Shown piece after piece: positions 24,726 through 33,812 of a stretch of DNA of 64,000 nucleotides. Numbering within the stretch: the first letter of the stretch is position 1; every line of letters begins with the position of its first letter. The notes under the pieces were generated by a model. It made no database searches, was not told the origin of the DNA, and was given only the letters and a program-made list of their open reading frames with translations. This DNA is from Cellulomonas sp. SG140 (GTDB lineage Bacteria; Actinomycetota; Actinomycetes; Actinomycetales; Cellulomonadaceae), in the NCBI RefSeq assembly GCF_025770785.1, contig NZ_JANZLA010000002.1, positions 124,001 through 188,000 on the forward strand. The letters are read 5' to 3'. A program made the translations under genes and the position numbers.

Positions 24726-25732
24726 TGTCCACGACGGCACCGCCGGCCGTTCGCAGGGGGCCGACGGTCGGTGTCGACGTGGGCGGCACCAAGGTGCAGG
24801 GCGTCCTGGTGGACGACGCCGGCACGGTGCTGGCCGAGCGGCACGCCCCCACGGTGCCGGGGCCGTCGGGGGTGGTCGCCGGGATCGTCGCCCTGGTGCG
24901 CGGCCTGCTGGCCGACCGTGAGCTGACGGTCGCGGACGTGGCGGGCGTCGGGATCGGGCTGCCCGGTGTCGTGGACCCGCAGCGCGGCACCGTGGCGCAC
25001 GCGGTCAACCTCGGCCTCGAGGCGCCGCTGCCGCTCGGCACGCTGGTCGCGACGGCGCTCGGCGGCGACGTCCCGGTCCGCGTGGAGAACGACCTGAACG
25101 CCGCCGTGGTCGGCGCCGCGCACGCGCTGGGCCGCACGTCGGCCGGGTCGGACGTCCAGGACGTCGCCTACGTCGCGCTCGGTACGGGCGTGGCCGCCGG
25201 CCTGCTGCTGGACGGCACGCTGCGCCGCGGCTCCCACCGGGTGGCCGGGGAGATCGGGCACCTGACGCTGGTGCCGGGCGGCCGGCCGTGCAAGTGCGGT
25301 CAGCTGGGCTGCCTGGAGCAGTACGCGTCCGGCAGCGCGATCGAGGCGGCGTGGCCGTCGCGCCACGGCCGGCCGGCTCCCGCCGAGCTCTTCGAGGCCG
25401 CGGCCGCCGGGGACCAGGCGGCCGTCGAGGTGCGGGACGAGGTCGCCGCAGGGGTGGCGGCAGCGGTGCGGGTGCTGGTGCTGACCTGCGACGTCGACGT
25501 CGTGGTGCTGGGCGGCGGGGTGAGCCGGGTGGGCGCGCCGCTGCTGGACGCGGTCACCCGGACGCTGGACCGACAGGCGGCCACCTCGCCGTTCCTCGCC
25601 TCGGTCGGCCTCGCCCAGCGGGTGCGCCTCGCGCCGGCGGACGTCCCGGCCGGGGCGCTCGGCGCGGCGCTGGTGGCACGGGCGCACGACGGCGCCGCGG
25701 CACCCGCCGGCGACGAGCGGAGGGCGTTCTGA
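24725..25732 (+). CDS. ROK-family sugar kinase (N-acetylglucosamine/glucose type)
   Basis: This 335-residue kinase has the ATP-binding motif TVGVDVGGTKVQGVLVDD near the N-terminus, the ROK signature RVENDLNAAVVGAAHALG with the catalytic Asp, and the zinc-binding loop CKCGQLGCLEQYASG near residue 190. It phosphorylates an imported hexose. Because NagB is encoded immediately downstream, GlcNAc or glucosamine is the likely substrate. It overlaps the permease stop by 1 bp (TGATG). Confidence 0.88.
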   Translation: MSTTAPPAVRRGPTVGVDVGGTKVQGVLVDDAGTVLAERHAPTVPGPSGVVAGIVALVRGLLADRELTVADVAGVGIGLPGVVDPQRGTVAHAVNLGLEAPLPLGTLVATALGGDVPVRVENDLNAAVVGAAHALGRTSAGSDVQDVAYVALGTGVAAGLLLDGTLRRGSHRVAGEIGHLTLVPGGRPCKCGQLGCLEQYASGSAIEAAWPSRHGRPAPAELFEAAAAGDQAAVEVRDEVAAGVAAAVRVLVLTCDVDVVVLGGGVSRVGAPLLDAVTRTLDRQAATSPFLASVGLAQRVRLAPADVPAGALGAALVARAHDGAAAPAGDERRAF

Positions 25733-26514
25733 TGGAGGTGGTGATCGGCGCGCCGGACGCGCTGGCACGGCTGGCGGCGGACGCGGTGCAACAGCTGCTC
25801 GAGGGCACGCAGCGTCCCGTGCTCGGCCTGGCGACCGGCTCGAGCCCGCTCGCCGTGTACGACGAGCTCGCCCGACGGCATGCCGAGGAGGGGCTCTCGT
25901 TCGCGCACGCCCGCGGCTTCCTGCTCGACGAGTACGTCGGGCTGCCGACGGGGCACCCGGAGGGCTACCGGGCGGTGATCGAGCGGGAGCTGGTGTCCCG
26001 CGTGGACCTCGACCCCGCCGCGGTGCGCGGTCCGGACGGCTCCGCGGACGACGTGCCGGCGGCCTGCGCGGCGTACGAGCGGGAGATCGTCGAGGCCGGC
26101 GGCGTCGACCTGCAGCTGCTCGGCATCGGCACCGACGGCCACGTCGGGTTCAACGAGCCCGGCTCGTCGCTCGCCTCGCGTACCCGCATCAAGACGCTGA
26201 CCCGGCAGACGCGTGCCGACAACGCGCGGTTCTTCGGCGGCGACGTCGAGGCCGTGCCGACGCACTGCCTGACCCAGGGGCTGGCCACGATCATGTCCGC
26301 CCGGCACCTGGTGCTGCTGGCCACCGGCAGGGGCAAGGCGGAGGCCGTGCACCAGCTGGTCGAGGGGGCGGTCAGCGCCCTGTGGCCGGGAACCGTCCTG
26401 CAGCTGCACCCCCGGGTGACGGTGCTGGTCGACGACGCGGCGGCCGGCCGGCTGCAGCTCGCCGACTACTACCGCCAGACCTATGCCGGCAAGCCCGCGT
26501 GGCAGGGGATCTGA
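25732..26514 (+). CDS. nagB: Glucosamine-6-phosphate deaminase
   Basis: This 260-residue enzyme isomerises and deaminates glucosamine-6-phosphate to fructose-6-phosphate and ammonia. Clear motifs are LGLATGSSPLAVYDEL (phosphate loop), FLLDEYVGLPTGHPEGYRAV with the catalytic Asp, GIGTDGHVGFNEPGSS and the lid region RIKTLTRQTRADNARFF. The protein has the length of monomeric Gram-positive NagB proteins. The deacetylase NagA is not in this cluster; it may be elsewhere or the substrate may already be deacetylated. The ATG overlaps the upstream stop by 1 bp. Confidence 0.95.
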   Translation: MEVVIGAPDALARLAADAVQQLLEGTQRPVLGLATGSSPLAVYDELARRHAEEGLSFAHARGFLLDEYVGLPTGHPEGYRAVIERELVSRVDLDPAAVRGPDGSADDVPAACAAYEREIVEAGGVDLQLLGIGTDGHVGFNEPGSSLASRTRIKTLTRQTRADNARFFGGDVEAVPTHCLTQGLATIMSARHLVLLATGRGKAEAVHQLVEGAVSALWPGTVLQLHPRVTVLVDDAAAGRLQLADYYRQTYAGKPAWQGI

Positions 26515-26631
26515 CGGCGGCATCCGGCCCCGGCATCCGACGCCCGCCGACCGGCGCGGTGGGCCGCACTGGCACGGCTCGGGGGCGCCCGTGCGGCCGG
26601 TCCGAGCCCGGGCGGTGTCGGACCCGGAACG

Positions 26632-26637
26632 TACGAT
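26632..26637 (+). promoter_or_regulatory. Putative -10 box (leaderless) for DUF3039 gene
   Basis: TACGAT lies 7 nt before ATG 26645, with no Shine-Dalgarno sequence. Confidence 0.5.
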
Positions 26638-26644
26638 GGGCGCC

Positions 26645-27034
26645 ATGAGCGAGCCGCTGCCTCCCACCGGTCCCGACGACCCGTTCGGGCCCCGGCCGGT
26701 CGGTGAGCCGGCGGCCGGCACCTCGGTGCTGGAGCGCACCGAGCACGCCGAGGAGCTCGAGCCGGGGGACCACGAGCGGTTCGCCCACTACGTGCGCAAG
26801 GAGAAGATCCTCGAGTCCGCGGTGTCCGGCACGCCCGTGATCGCGCTGTGCGGGAAGGTCTGGGTCCCCGGGCGGGACCCGAACAAGTTCCCGGTGTGCC
26901 CGGTCTGCAAGGAGATCTACGACGGGCTGCGCGCGCCGCAGGACGGTCCCGGCGGCGGGTCCTCAGGCGGGGACTCCGGCGGGTCGGGCGGCTCCGGCCG
27001 CCGATGGGGCTTCGGTCGGGGCTCCGGCAAGTGA
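26645..27034 (+). CDS. DUF3039 protein
   Basis: This 129-residue actinobacterial protein has a conserved core (HERFAHYVRKEKILESAVSG, then VIALCGKVWVPGRDPNKFPV and CPVCKEIY). The Cys residues CG and CPVCK could form a metal site. The tail is Gly/Ser-rich. No biochemical role is known to me. Its stop overlaps the start of the helicase gene by 4 bp (GTGA), so the two are translated together, and the Cys cluster could assist the helicase in binding nucleic acid. Confidence 0.8.
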   Translation: MSEPLPPTGPDDPFGPRPVGEPAAGTSVLERTEHAEELEPGDHERFAHYVRKEKILESAVSGTPVIALCGKVWVPGRDPNKFPVCPVCKEIYDGLRAPQDGPGGGSSGGDSGGSGGSGRRWGFGRGSGK

Positions 27035-28824
27035 CGGCGGGGACGGAGCCGTCCCCGCACAGCCCGCACGTCTCGCCGTCGGCGGCGTCCAACCTGCCGC
27101 CGGCGTTCCCCGGCCGCGCGCCGTGGGGCACGGCGGGACGGCTGCGCGCGTGGCAGGCGGAGGCGCTCGAGGCGTACCGGGAGCGGTCCCCGCGGGACTT
27201 CCTCGCCGTGGCGACGCCGGGCGCCGGCAAGACGACGTTCGCGCTGCGGGTGGCCACCGAGCTGCTGCATGCGCGGGTGGTGCGGCGCGTCACGGTGGTG
27301 ACGCCGACGGAGCACCTCAAGCGGCAGTGGGCCGACGCCGCGGCGCGGGTCGGCATCGCTATCGACCCGACGTTCTCCAACGCGCAGGGCCGGCACGGCG
27401 CCTCCTTCGACGGTGTGGCCGTGACCTACGCCCAGGTGGCCAGCCGCCCGGCGCTGCACGCCGCTCGTACCCACGCGGCGCCGACGCTGGTGATCCTCGA
27501 CGAGGTGCACCACGGCGGCGACGCCCTGTCCTGGGGCGACGCGGTCCGCGAGGCGTTCGAGCCGGCGGCCCGGCGGCTGGCCCTGACCGGCACGCCCTTC
27601 CGCTCGGACACGGCGGCGATCCCGTTCGTCACCTACGAGCGCGACCCGGACGGCATCCGGCGCAGCCGGGCCGACTACACGTACGGCTACGCCGAGGCGC
27701 TGCGCGACCACGTCGTGCGGCCCGTCATCTTCCTGTCCTACAGCGGTTCCATGCGGTGGCGGACGCGGACGGGCGACGAGGTCAGCGCCCGCCTCGGCGA
27801 GCCGCTGACCAAGGACATCACCGCGCAGGCGTGGCGCACGGCGCTCGACCCGAACGGCGAGTGGATCGGCAGCGTGCTGGCCGCCGCGGACACGCGGCTG
27901 ACGGAGGTCCGCCGGACCGTGCCGGACGCGGGGGCGATGGTGATCGCCACCGACCAGGACGACGCCCGCGCGTACGCCGGCCACCTGGCGCGGCTGACGG
28001 GCGAGTCGCCGACCGTCGTGCTGTCAGACGACGCCGGTTCGGGCGACCGGATCGACGAGTTCTCCGCCGGCACGTCCCGGTGGCTCGTCGCGGTGCGGAT
28101 GGTGTCCGAGGGCGTGGACGTGCCCCGGCTCGCGGTCGGTGTGTACGCCACGAGCACGGCGACGCCGCTGTTCTTCGCGCAGGCCGTCGGCCGGTTCGTG
28201 CGCGCCCGGCGCCGGGGGGAGACCGCCTCGGTGTTCCTGCCGAGCGTCCCGCAGCTGCTGGCCCTCGCGGCCCAGCTCGAGGTGGAGCGAGACCACGCGC
28301 TCGACCGCCCGACGTCCGCCACCGACGACCCGGAGGCCGCACTGCTGCTGGAGGCGCAGACCGAGCGCTCGACGGCCGACGCCGTGGGCCCGGACGGTCT
28401 GGCCGGCACGTTCCAGGCGCTAGAGGCGCAGGCCTCGTTCGACCGCGTGCTGTTCGACGGCGGCGAGTTCGGCACCGGCGCCGAGGTGGGGTCCGACGAG
28501 GAGCTGGACTTCCTCGGCCTGCCCGGTCTGCTGGACCCCGACCAGGTGTCCGCGCTGCTGGCCCAGCGCCAGGCCGACCAGCTCAGCGCCCGCCGGGCCG
28601 CCGGCGCCGCGGCACCACCGCCGCGGGACCACCGGCAGCGGTCGGAGCTGCGGCGCGAGCTGTCCCGGCTGGTCTCGGCGTGGGCGCGGCGCAGCGGGCA
28701 GACCCACGCGCAGGTCCACGCCGAGCTGCGCCGGCGGGCGGGCGGTCCCGAGGTGGCGCTGGCGGACGTCGACCAGCTGACCGCGCGGGTGGAGCTGGTG
28801 CGGCGCTGGTTCGTCGGCCGCTGA
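27031..28824 (+). CDS. Superfamily 2 DEVH-type helicase
   Basis: This 597-residue DNA or RNA helicase has motif I ATPGAGKTTFALRVA (residues ~60-75), motif II ILDEVHHGG, motif III LTGTPFRSD, motif V VRMVSEGVDVPRLAVG and motif VI FFAQAVGRFVRARRRG. The C-terminal ~200 residues are Ala/Gln/Arg-rich and lack a recognised accessory domain. It resembles the ATP-dependent translocases related to UvrB/RAD25 that are common in actinobacteria. The GTG start is coupled to DUF3039 by a 4-bp overlap. Confidence 0.88.
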   Translation: MTAGTEPSPHSPHVSPSAASNLPPAFPGRAPWGTAGRLRAWQAEALEAYRERSPRDFLAVATPGAGKTTFALRVATELLHARVVRRVTVVTPTEHLKRQWADAAARVGIAIDPTFSNAQGRHGASFDGVAVTYAQVASRPALHAARTHAAPTLVILDEVHHGGDALSWGDAVREAFEPAARRLALTGTPFRSDTAAIPFVTYERDPDGIRRSRADYTYGYAEALRDHVVRPVIFLSYSGSMRWRTRTGDEVSARLGEPLTKDITAQAWRTALDPNGEWIGSVLAAADTRLTEVRRTVPDAGAMVIATDQDDARAYAGHLARLTGESPTVVLSDDAGSGDRIDEFSAGTSRWLVAVRMVSEGVDVPRLAVGVYATSTATPLFFAQAVGRFVRARRRGETASVFLPSVPQLLALAAQLEVERDHALDRPTSATDDPEAALLLEAQTERSTADAVGPDGLAGTFQALEAQASFDRVLFDGGEFGTGAEVGSDEELDFLGLPGLLDPDQVSALLAQRQADQLSARRAAGAAAPPPRDHRQRSELRRELSRLVSAWARRSGQTHAQVHAELRRRAGGPEVALADVDQLTARVELVRRWFVGR

Positions 28825-29229
28825 GGGCACGGTCCGCTCGGCGCCCGGCCACGTGGGGACTGCAGAATCCCAAACCGTCCCTCGATCCGCCTGATCAAAG
28901 GGTCGCGAGGGGGGTGCGACGCCGCCCCTTCCCTGACGAAACATCTGAGCACCCGTTCGCACCGCATCAATGAGAGCACCACGTCCGTCGTGTGCCATTT
29001 CTCATGAGTGTCGCCGAGCCGCCCACAGCCCGCCGTGGATCAGCAATACTGCCCGTCCACCCGCATGACACGCGCACCGCCGGCCGTTACGTGCTTCGCC
29101 GGAAAGGGTCGGCCAGATCACGGTGCCGCGTTCGCTCCGCTGCTTTGTCAGTGGTTGCCGATAGCGTTTCCGAGGTAGGCGGAGGTTGCTCTCAACAAAT
29201 GCACGACAGGGACGTGGGGAGGTGTCGCG
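28825..29229. other. 405-bp intergenic region before frameshifted DUF222/HNH gene
   Basis: No convincing gene is seen on either strand. The stretch is locally richer in A/T than its surroundings (for example 28860-29000 and 29140-29200). Just before the following gene it holds a GGGGAGGTG ribosome binding site (29216-29224). The composition change may mark the boundary of an acquired segment. Confidence 0.4.
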
Positions 29230-30623
29230 ATGGACTCGGCGGCGCGAGCCTCGAGCACGCCACCCGTCGTCCCGAAGCTCGTATCCGTCGTGGACCGACT
29301 GGTGACGGCCGTCGAGACGTCCGGCACCCCCGCATCGAGGCTCGAGGGACAGGCGGCGATCGAGGTCCTGGTGGCACTTCGGACCCAGCTGGACCGTCTT
29401 GCCGTCGCGTCGGCTCGGCTAGCCACCACCGTGGAGGCAGACGGCCTGTGGTCGATCGAGGGCGCTCGGTCCTTCCCGCACTGGCTCGCCGGCATCACCG
29501 GGATGCCGTTCCACCGCGCCAAGGAGCTGGCGAGCACGGGCCGGGCGTTGCGAGACCACCTACCAGCAACCGCCCGCGCCGGCCTTGCCGGCGACGTCGG
29601 CGCAGACCAGGTTCAGGTGCTGGCGAAGCTCGCGCCCACGTCCGATGCGCGCCGGCTCGTGCTCGCCGCAGCGGAAGAGGAGTGCGGCGAGGAGTTCCTC
29701 CTGCGCCAAGCGCACACCCTTCCGGCCGGCTCCTTCCGACGACTCGTGCAGCGCTGGGCGGCGGCGGCCGACCCCGAGGCCGACGAGAGGGGCTACCGGG
29801 ACGCCTGCGAGCGTGAGCACGTGACGCTGTCCCCGACCACCGGGGGCGTGCACCTCGCCGGGTTCCTCACCACCGATCACGGGGCACTGCTGAGCGCCGC
29901 GCTCGACTCGGTGATGACGCCACCGGCACCGGACGACCATCGCTCGACGCCGCAGCGCCGCGCGCAGGCGTTGGCGGACGTCGCGCGGCTGTGTCTGGAC
30001 CACGGCCTCGTCGGCACCGGCGCGGCCGTCCGACCGCATCTGTCCTGCGTGGTCGACTACGAGACGCTGAGGCGTGCGGTCGGCGTTCCGGCCGGGCTCC
30101 CCGCGGCCCCCGCTGGCACCGGGAGGGACGGCCTCGGGCGCGGTTTGCCTGGTGAGCTCAGGCGGGGACCAGAGGAAGGTCCATCGCTCCGGCTGTCGCC
30201 GTGGCCGATGTCGAGCGCTTCGCCGTGGCCGAGCTCCTGGGGTCAGGTCCGGTCCCGCCGTCGGTGCTCGCGAGGCTCGCGTGCGACTCGGAGATCAGCC
30301 GGATCGTGTTCGGCCCCGAGTCGCAGGTCATCAACGCCGGTCGGTCCGAGCGGACGTTCGTGGGACCCCGACGCAAGGCGGTGATCGCCCGCGACGGCTC
30401 GTGTCGGTACCCGGGCTGCAGCGCCCCTCCTGCGCTGTGCGAGGTGCACCACGTGGACGGTTGGGCGGCCCGGCACGGCGAGACGGACGTCAACCGGGGC
30501 GTGCTGCTGTGCTGGCACCACCACGACGTCGTGCATCGACGACAGGTGCAGATCGGACCGTCGCCGGGCGGTGGTTTCGAGTTCCGCACCCGTCACGGCA
30601 CGCCGGTTGCCCGGTCTGCCTGA
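29230..30623 (+). pseudogene. Frameshifted DUF222/HNH endonuclease (13E12-repeat-like)
   Basis: Two reading frames together make one protein of a family common in actinobacteria. The first (from ATG 29230) encodes the DUF222 domain: LWSIEGARSFPHWLAGITGM, FHRAKELASTGRALRDHL, up to RPHLSCVVDYETLRRAVGVP. The C-terminal part continues in another frame (from about 30156) with the HNH nuclease: [19 protein letters not shown] and [17 protein letters not shown] one-base deletion between about 30156 and 30195 explains the shift. The first frame runs on to 30384 as nonsense. A sequencing error or programmed -1 shift cannot be excluded, but no slippery site is evident. Confidence 0.75.
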
Positions 30624-30672
30624 TCGGCCCGCACCGGCACCGGCACCGGCGCCGCGCGTGCGCCAGCCGCAG

Positions 30673-32019
30673 CTAGGCCTCGAGACGAACGGTGACGGTC
30701 GGCACGGCTGCCTCGTCGGCGGAGAGCCGGCGGGCGCCGCGGGGCAGCTCGTCGCGGGAGGCCTTGTGCCGCGCCTGCGCCAGCCGTACGCCCGCGGCAC
30801 CCGTCCAGCGCTCGTCGGCCACGCCGCCCGTGATCAGCGGCACGTGCAACGGCCGCAACGTCGGCTCGGGGCTGCGCCGCTGCGCGTCCTGCCAGGCGAG
30901 CACCCGGTCCGGCGGTCCGCTGACCAGCACCTCCTCGACCGCTCGGCCGTCCGGTCCGAGCCGCCGCGCCGCGGCCTTGCGGCCACCGACGCTGGCCTTG
31001 GACCGCGACACCTTCGCGACGGCCTCCATCGAGCCGTCGGCCCGCTCACGGCTGACCATCTTGTAGACCATCCCGCACGTCGGTGCCCCGGAGCCGGTGA
31101 CCACCGACGTGCCGACGCCGTAGGAGTCGACGGGTGCGACGGCCAGCGCCGCGATCGCGTACTCGTCCAGGTCGGACGTCACGACGATCTTCGTCCGGCG
31201 GGCGCCGGCCGCGTCGAGCTGCGCGCGCACCTCCTGGGCGAGCGCCGCGAGGTCGCCGGAGTCGAGCCGGACCGCACCGAGCTCCGTGCCGGCCGCCGCG
31301 AGCGCCCGCTCCACGCCGCGGTGCACGTCGTAGGTGTCCACCAGCAGCGTCGTCCCACGCCCCTGGGACGCGACCTGCGCCGCGAACGCCGACTCCTCGT
31401 CGTCGTGCAGCAGCGTGAAGGCGTGGGCGGCGGTACCGATCGTCGGCAGCCCGTACCGGCGACCCGCCTCGAGGTTCGACGTGCCGGCGAAACCGGCGAT
31501 GACGGCGGCGCGCGCGGCCGCGACGGCGGCCTCCTCGTGCGCGCGCCGCGCGCCCATCTCCAGGCACGGACGGTCCACGGCCGCGCTGGTCATCCGCGAC
31601 GCGGCCGAGGCGATCGCCGAGTCGTAGTTGAGGATCGACAGGACCACGGTCTCCAGCAGCACCGCCTCGGCGAAGGTGCCCTCGACGACCATCAGCGGGG
31701 ACAGCGGGAAGAAGACCTCACCCTCGGCGTAGCCGACGACGTCGCCGGTGAACCGGTAGTCGCGCAGGTACTCCAGCGTCCGATCGTCGACCACGCGCTC
31801 GGCGGCGAGCCACTCGAGCTGGTCGTCGTCGAACCGGAAGTCGCGCACCGCGTCCAGCACCCGGCCCGTGCCGGCCACCACTCCGTACCGGCGCCCCGGT
31901 GGCAGCCGACGGGTGAACACCTCGAACACGCAGCGGCGGTCGGCGGTGCCGTCGGCCAGCGCGGCCTGCAGCATGGTCAGCTCGTAGCGGTCGGTCAGCA
32001 GGGCCGTGCTGGCGGTCAT
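30673..32019 (-). CDS. pncB: Nicotinate phosphoribosyltransferase
   Basis: This 448-residue enzyme makes nicotinate mononucleotide from nicotinate and PRPP in NAD salvage. The N-terminus ([18 protein letters not shown]) is diagnostic. Further motifs are [40 protein letters not shown] and the phosphate-binding [17 protein letters not shown]. Its ATG lies 6 nt after a TAGGTT -10 box and only 30 bp from the divergent clpS start. It is convergent with the frameshifted DUF222 gene. Confidence 0.95.
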   Translation of the reverse strand: MTASTALLTDRYELTMLQAALADGTADRRCVFEVFTRRLPPGRRYGVVAGTGRVLDAVRDFRFDDDQLEWLAAERVVDDRTLEYLRDYRFTGDVVGYAEGEVFFPLSPLMVVEGTFAEAVLLETVVLSILNYDSAIASAASRMTSAAVDRPCLEMGARRAHEEAAVAAARAAVIAGFAGTSNLEAGRRYGLPTIGTAAHAFTLLHDDEESAFAAQVASQGRGTTLLVDTYDVHRGVERALAAAGTELGAVRLDSGDLAALAQEVRAQLDAAGARRTKIVVTSDLDEYAIAALAVAPVDSYGVGTSVVTGSGAPTCGMVYKMVSRERADGSMEAVAKVSRSKASVGGRKAAARRLGPDGRAVEEVLVSGPPDRVLAWQDAQRRSPEPTLRPLHVPLITGGVADERWTGAAGVRLAQARHKASRDELPRGARRLSADEAAVPTVTVRLEA

Positions 32020-32025
32020 CCGGCC

Positions 32026-32043
32026 AACCTAGTTCTCTACAGT
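32026..32043. promoter_or_regulatory. Back-to-back leaderless promoters of pncB and clpS
   Basis: TAGGTT (32031-32026, minus) lies 6 nt before the pncB ATG. TACAGT (32038-32043, plus) lies 6 nt before the clpS ATG. The two -10 boxes are 6 bp apart, so the two polymerase complexes should exclude one another. Confidence 0.6.
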
Positions 32044-32049
32044 GGGGCG

Positions 32050-32343
32050 ATGCCCACCGAGACCGTGCCTGAGCAGGACATACGGTCCGACGAGGAGGCC
32101 GTGGTCGCCCGGCCCTGGGTCACCATCGTGTGGAACGACCCGGTCAACCTGATGAGCTACGTCGCCTACGTCTTCCGCTCCTACTTCGGCTACTCCGAGC
32201 AGAAGGCGGAGCGGCTGATGATGCAGGTGCACCAGGAGGGTCGTGCGGTCGTCTCGACCGGGACCCGCGAGGCGATGGAGGTCGACGTGCAGGCGATGCA
32301 CGGGTTCGGCCTGTGGGCCACGCTGCAGCGTGAGGACGCCTGA
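32050..32343 (+). CDS. clpS: ATP-dependent Clp protease adaptor ClpS
   Basis: This 97-residue adaptor delivers N-degron substrates to ClpAP or ClpCP. The family motifs are [20 protein letters not shown] with the substrate-pocket Asn-Asp, [20 protein letters not shown] and the C-terminal GFGLWATLQ. The ATG start is leaderless-type. The stop shares a base with the DUF2017 ATG. The clpS-DUF2017 arrangement is common in actinobacteria. Confidence 0.95.
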   Translation: MPTETVPEQDIRSDEEAVVARPWVTIVWNDPVNLMSYVAYVFRSYFGYSEQKAERLMMQVHQEGRAVVSTGTREAMEVDVQAMHGFGLWATLQREDA

Positions 32344-32987
32344 TGCGCGGCTTCCGCTACGAGTCCGGCGGCTACCGGGCCGAGCTCGACGCCGGTGAGC
32401 GGGAGGTGGTGGCGTCCGTCGTCGCCAACGTCGTCGAGCTGCTGGACGGCGAGCTGCCCAGCCCGGCCGACGGCTCACCGGACGCGGTCCCGGAGGCGGC
32501 GGGCGGCTCCGACGCGCCCGTCCCGCCCGTCTGGAGGCTGCGCACGGAGCCCGTGCCGCCGCCCGAGGACCCCGCCGTGCACCGCCTGCTGCCCGACGCG
32601 TCGCAGGACGACCCGGCAGTCGCCGCCGAGTTCCGCCGGCTGACCGAGGACGACCTGCGGACGGCCAAGCTGGTGCGGCTGCGCTGGTTGTGGACCGCGC
32701 TGCAGGACGACGGGCCGGTGGTGCCGGTGGCGCAGGCGCCCGCGGTCGCCGCCACGCTGACCGACCTGCGGCTGGTGCTGGCGGAGCGGCTGGGCATCCG
32801 GACGGACGAGGACGCCGACCGCCTGCTGCGGGCCGCGGGTCGCCGACGTCGCCACGGCGCCGACGACGTCCGCGCCTACCTCGTCACCGTGTACGACGCG
32901 CTCACCTGGCTGCAGGAGTCCCTGGTCCAGGCGATGCTGGCCCGCGGGGACCTGGGTCCGCCGGGCCGTGTCGGGCCGGGCGACTAG
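32343..32987 (+). CDS. DUF2017 protein
   Basis: This 214-residue actinobacterial protein is usually encoded beside clpS. Core motifs are FRYESGGYRAELDAGEREVV near the N-terminus and LTDLRLVLAERLGIRTDED followed by LVTVYDALTWLQESLVQAM in the C-terminal half. A Pro/Ala/Glu-rich linker lies at residues ~40-75. The function is unknown; the conserved link with ClpS suggests a role in Clp proteolysis (inference). It begins 1 bp into the clpS stop. Confidence 0.8.
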   Translation: MRGFRYESGGYRAELDAGEREVVASVVANVVELLDGELPSPADGSPDAVPEAAGGSDAPVPPVWRLRTEPVPPPEDPAVHRLLPDASQDDPAVAAEFRRLTEDDLRTAKLVRLRWLWTALQDDGPVVPVAQAPAVAATLTDLRLVLAERLGIRTDEDADRLLRAAGRRRRHGADDVRAYLVTVYDALTWLQESLVQAMLARGDLGPPGRVGPGD

Positions 32988-32990
32988 GCT
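32985..32990 (+). promoter_or_regulatory. Putative -10 box (leaderless) for murI
   Basis: TAGGCT overlaps the DUF2017 stop codon and lies 6 nt before GTG 32997, giving murI its own promoter. Confidence 0.5.
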
Positions 32991-32996
32991 CGCAGC

Positions 32997-33812
32997 GTGG
33001 ACGACGCGCCGATCGGGATCTTCGACTCCGGCGTCGGGGGACTGACGGTGTCGCGCGCGATCCTCGACCAGCTGCCGCAGGAGTCGACGCTCTACATCGG
33101 CGACACGCTCAACACGCCGTACGGGCCCAAGCCGCTCGCCGTGGTCCGTGCCTTCGCCCTCGCGGCGCTCGACGACCTGGTCGACGCGGGCGTGAAGATG
33201 CTGGTGATCGCCTGCAACACCGCGTCCGCGGCGATGCTGCGCGACGCGCGGGAGCGGTACACGCTGCGGCGAGGCATCCCGGTGGTCGAGGTGATCCTGC
33301 CGGCGGCTCGGCGTGCGGTGGCGGCGACCCGGAACGGGCACATCGGCGTGATCGGCACGCGGGCGACCATCGAGTCGCGTGCGTACGACGACGCGCTGGC
33401 GGTGGCGCCGGGCGTGCGCCTGACCACGGCGGCGTGCCCCGAGTTCGTCCCGCTGGTCGAGGCCGGTGTCACCTCCGGGCCCCGGGTGCTCGAGGTGGCC
33501 CACGAGTACCTCGACCCGATCCGTGAGGCCGGGGTGGACACGCTGGTGCTGGGGTGCACGCACTACCCCCTGCTCACCGGCGCGATCAGCTACGTGATGG
33601 GCGAGGACGTCACGCTCGTGTCGAGCGCCGAGGAGACGGCCAAGGACGTGTACCGGACCCTCGTCGCGCACGACCTGCTGCGGTCCCCGGACGCCCCGCC
33701 CCCCGAGCACCGTTTCGTCGCCACCGGCGACCCCGAGCAGTTCGCCCGCCTCGCGCGGCGCTTCCTCGGCCCCGAGGTGACCGCTGTCGAGACGCCGCTG
33801 GCCCTGCGATGA
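32997..33812 (+). CDS. murI: Glutamate racemase
   Basis: This 271-residue cofactor-independent racemase makes D-glutamate for peptidoglycan. Both catalytic Cys motifs are present: [10 protein letters not shown] (residues ~70-79) and [10 protein letters not shown] (residues ~182-191). The N-terminal [17 protein letters not shown] is diagnostic. GTG 32997 follows a TAGGCT box. The stop overlaps the start of the MBL-fold gene (ATGA). Confidence 0.96.
   Translation: MDDAPIGIFDSGVGGLTVSRAILDQLPQESTLYIGDTLNTPYGPKPLAVVRAFALAALDDLVDAGVKMLVIACNTASAAMLRDARERYTLRRGIPVVEVILPAARRAVAATRNGHIGVIGTRATIESRAYDDALAVAPGVRLTTAACPEFVPLVEAGVTSGPRVLEVAHEYLDPIREAGVDTLVLGCTHYPLLTGAISYVMGEDVTLVSSAEETAKDVYRTLVAHDLLRSPDAPPPEHRFVATGDPEQFARLARRFLGPEVTAVETPLALR

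Noticed and set aside
30074..30676. Open frame in the third phase across the frameshifted HNH gene
   Set aside because: It has no HNH or DUF222 motifs. The two other frames carry the domains, so this is a shadow.
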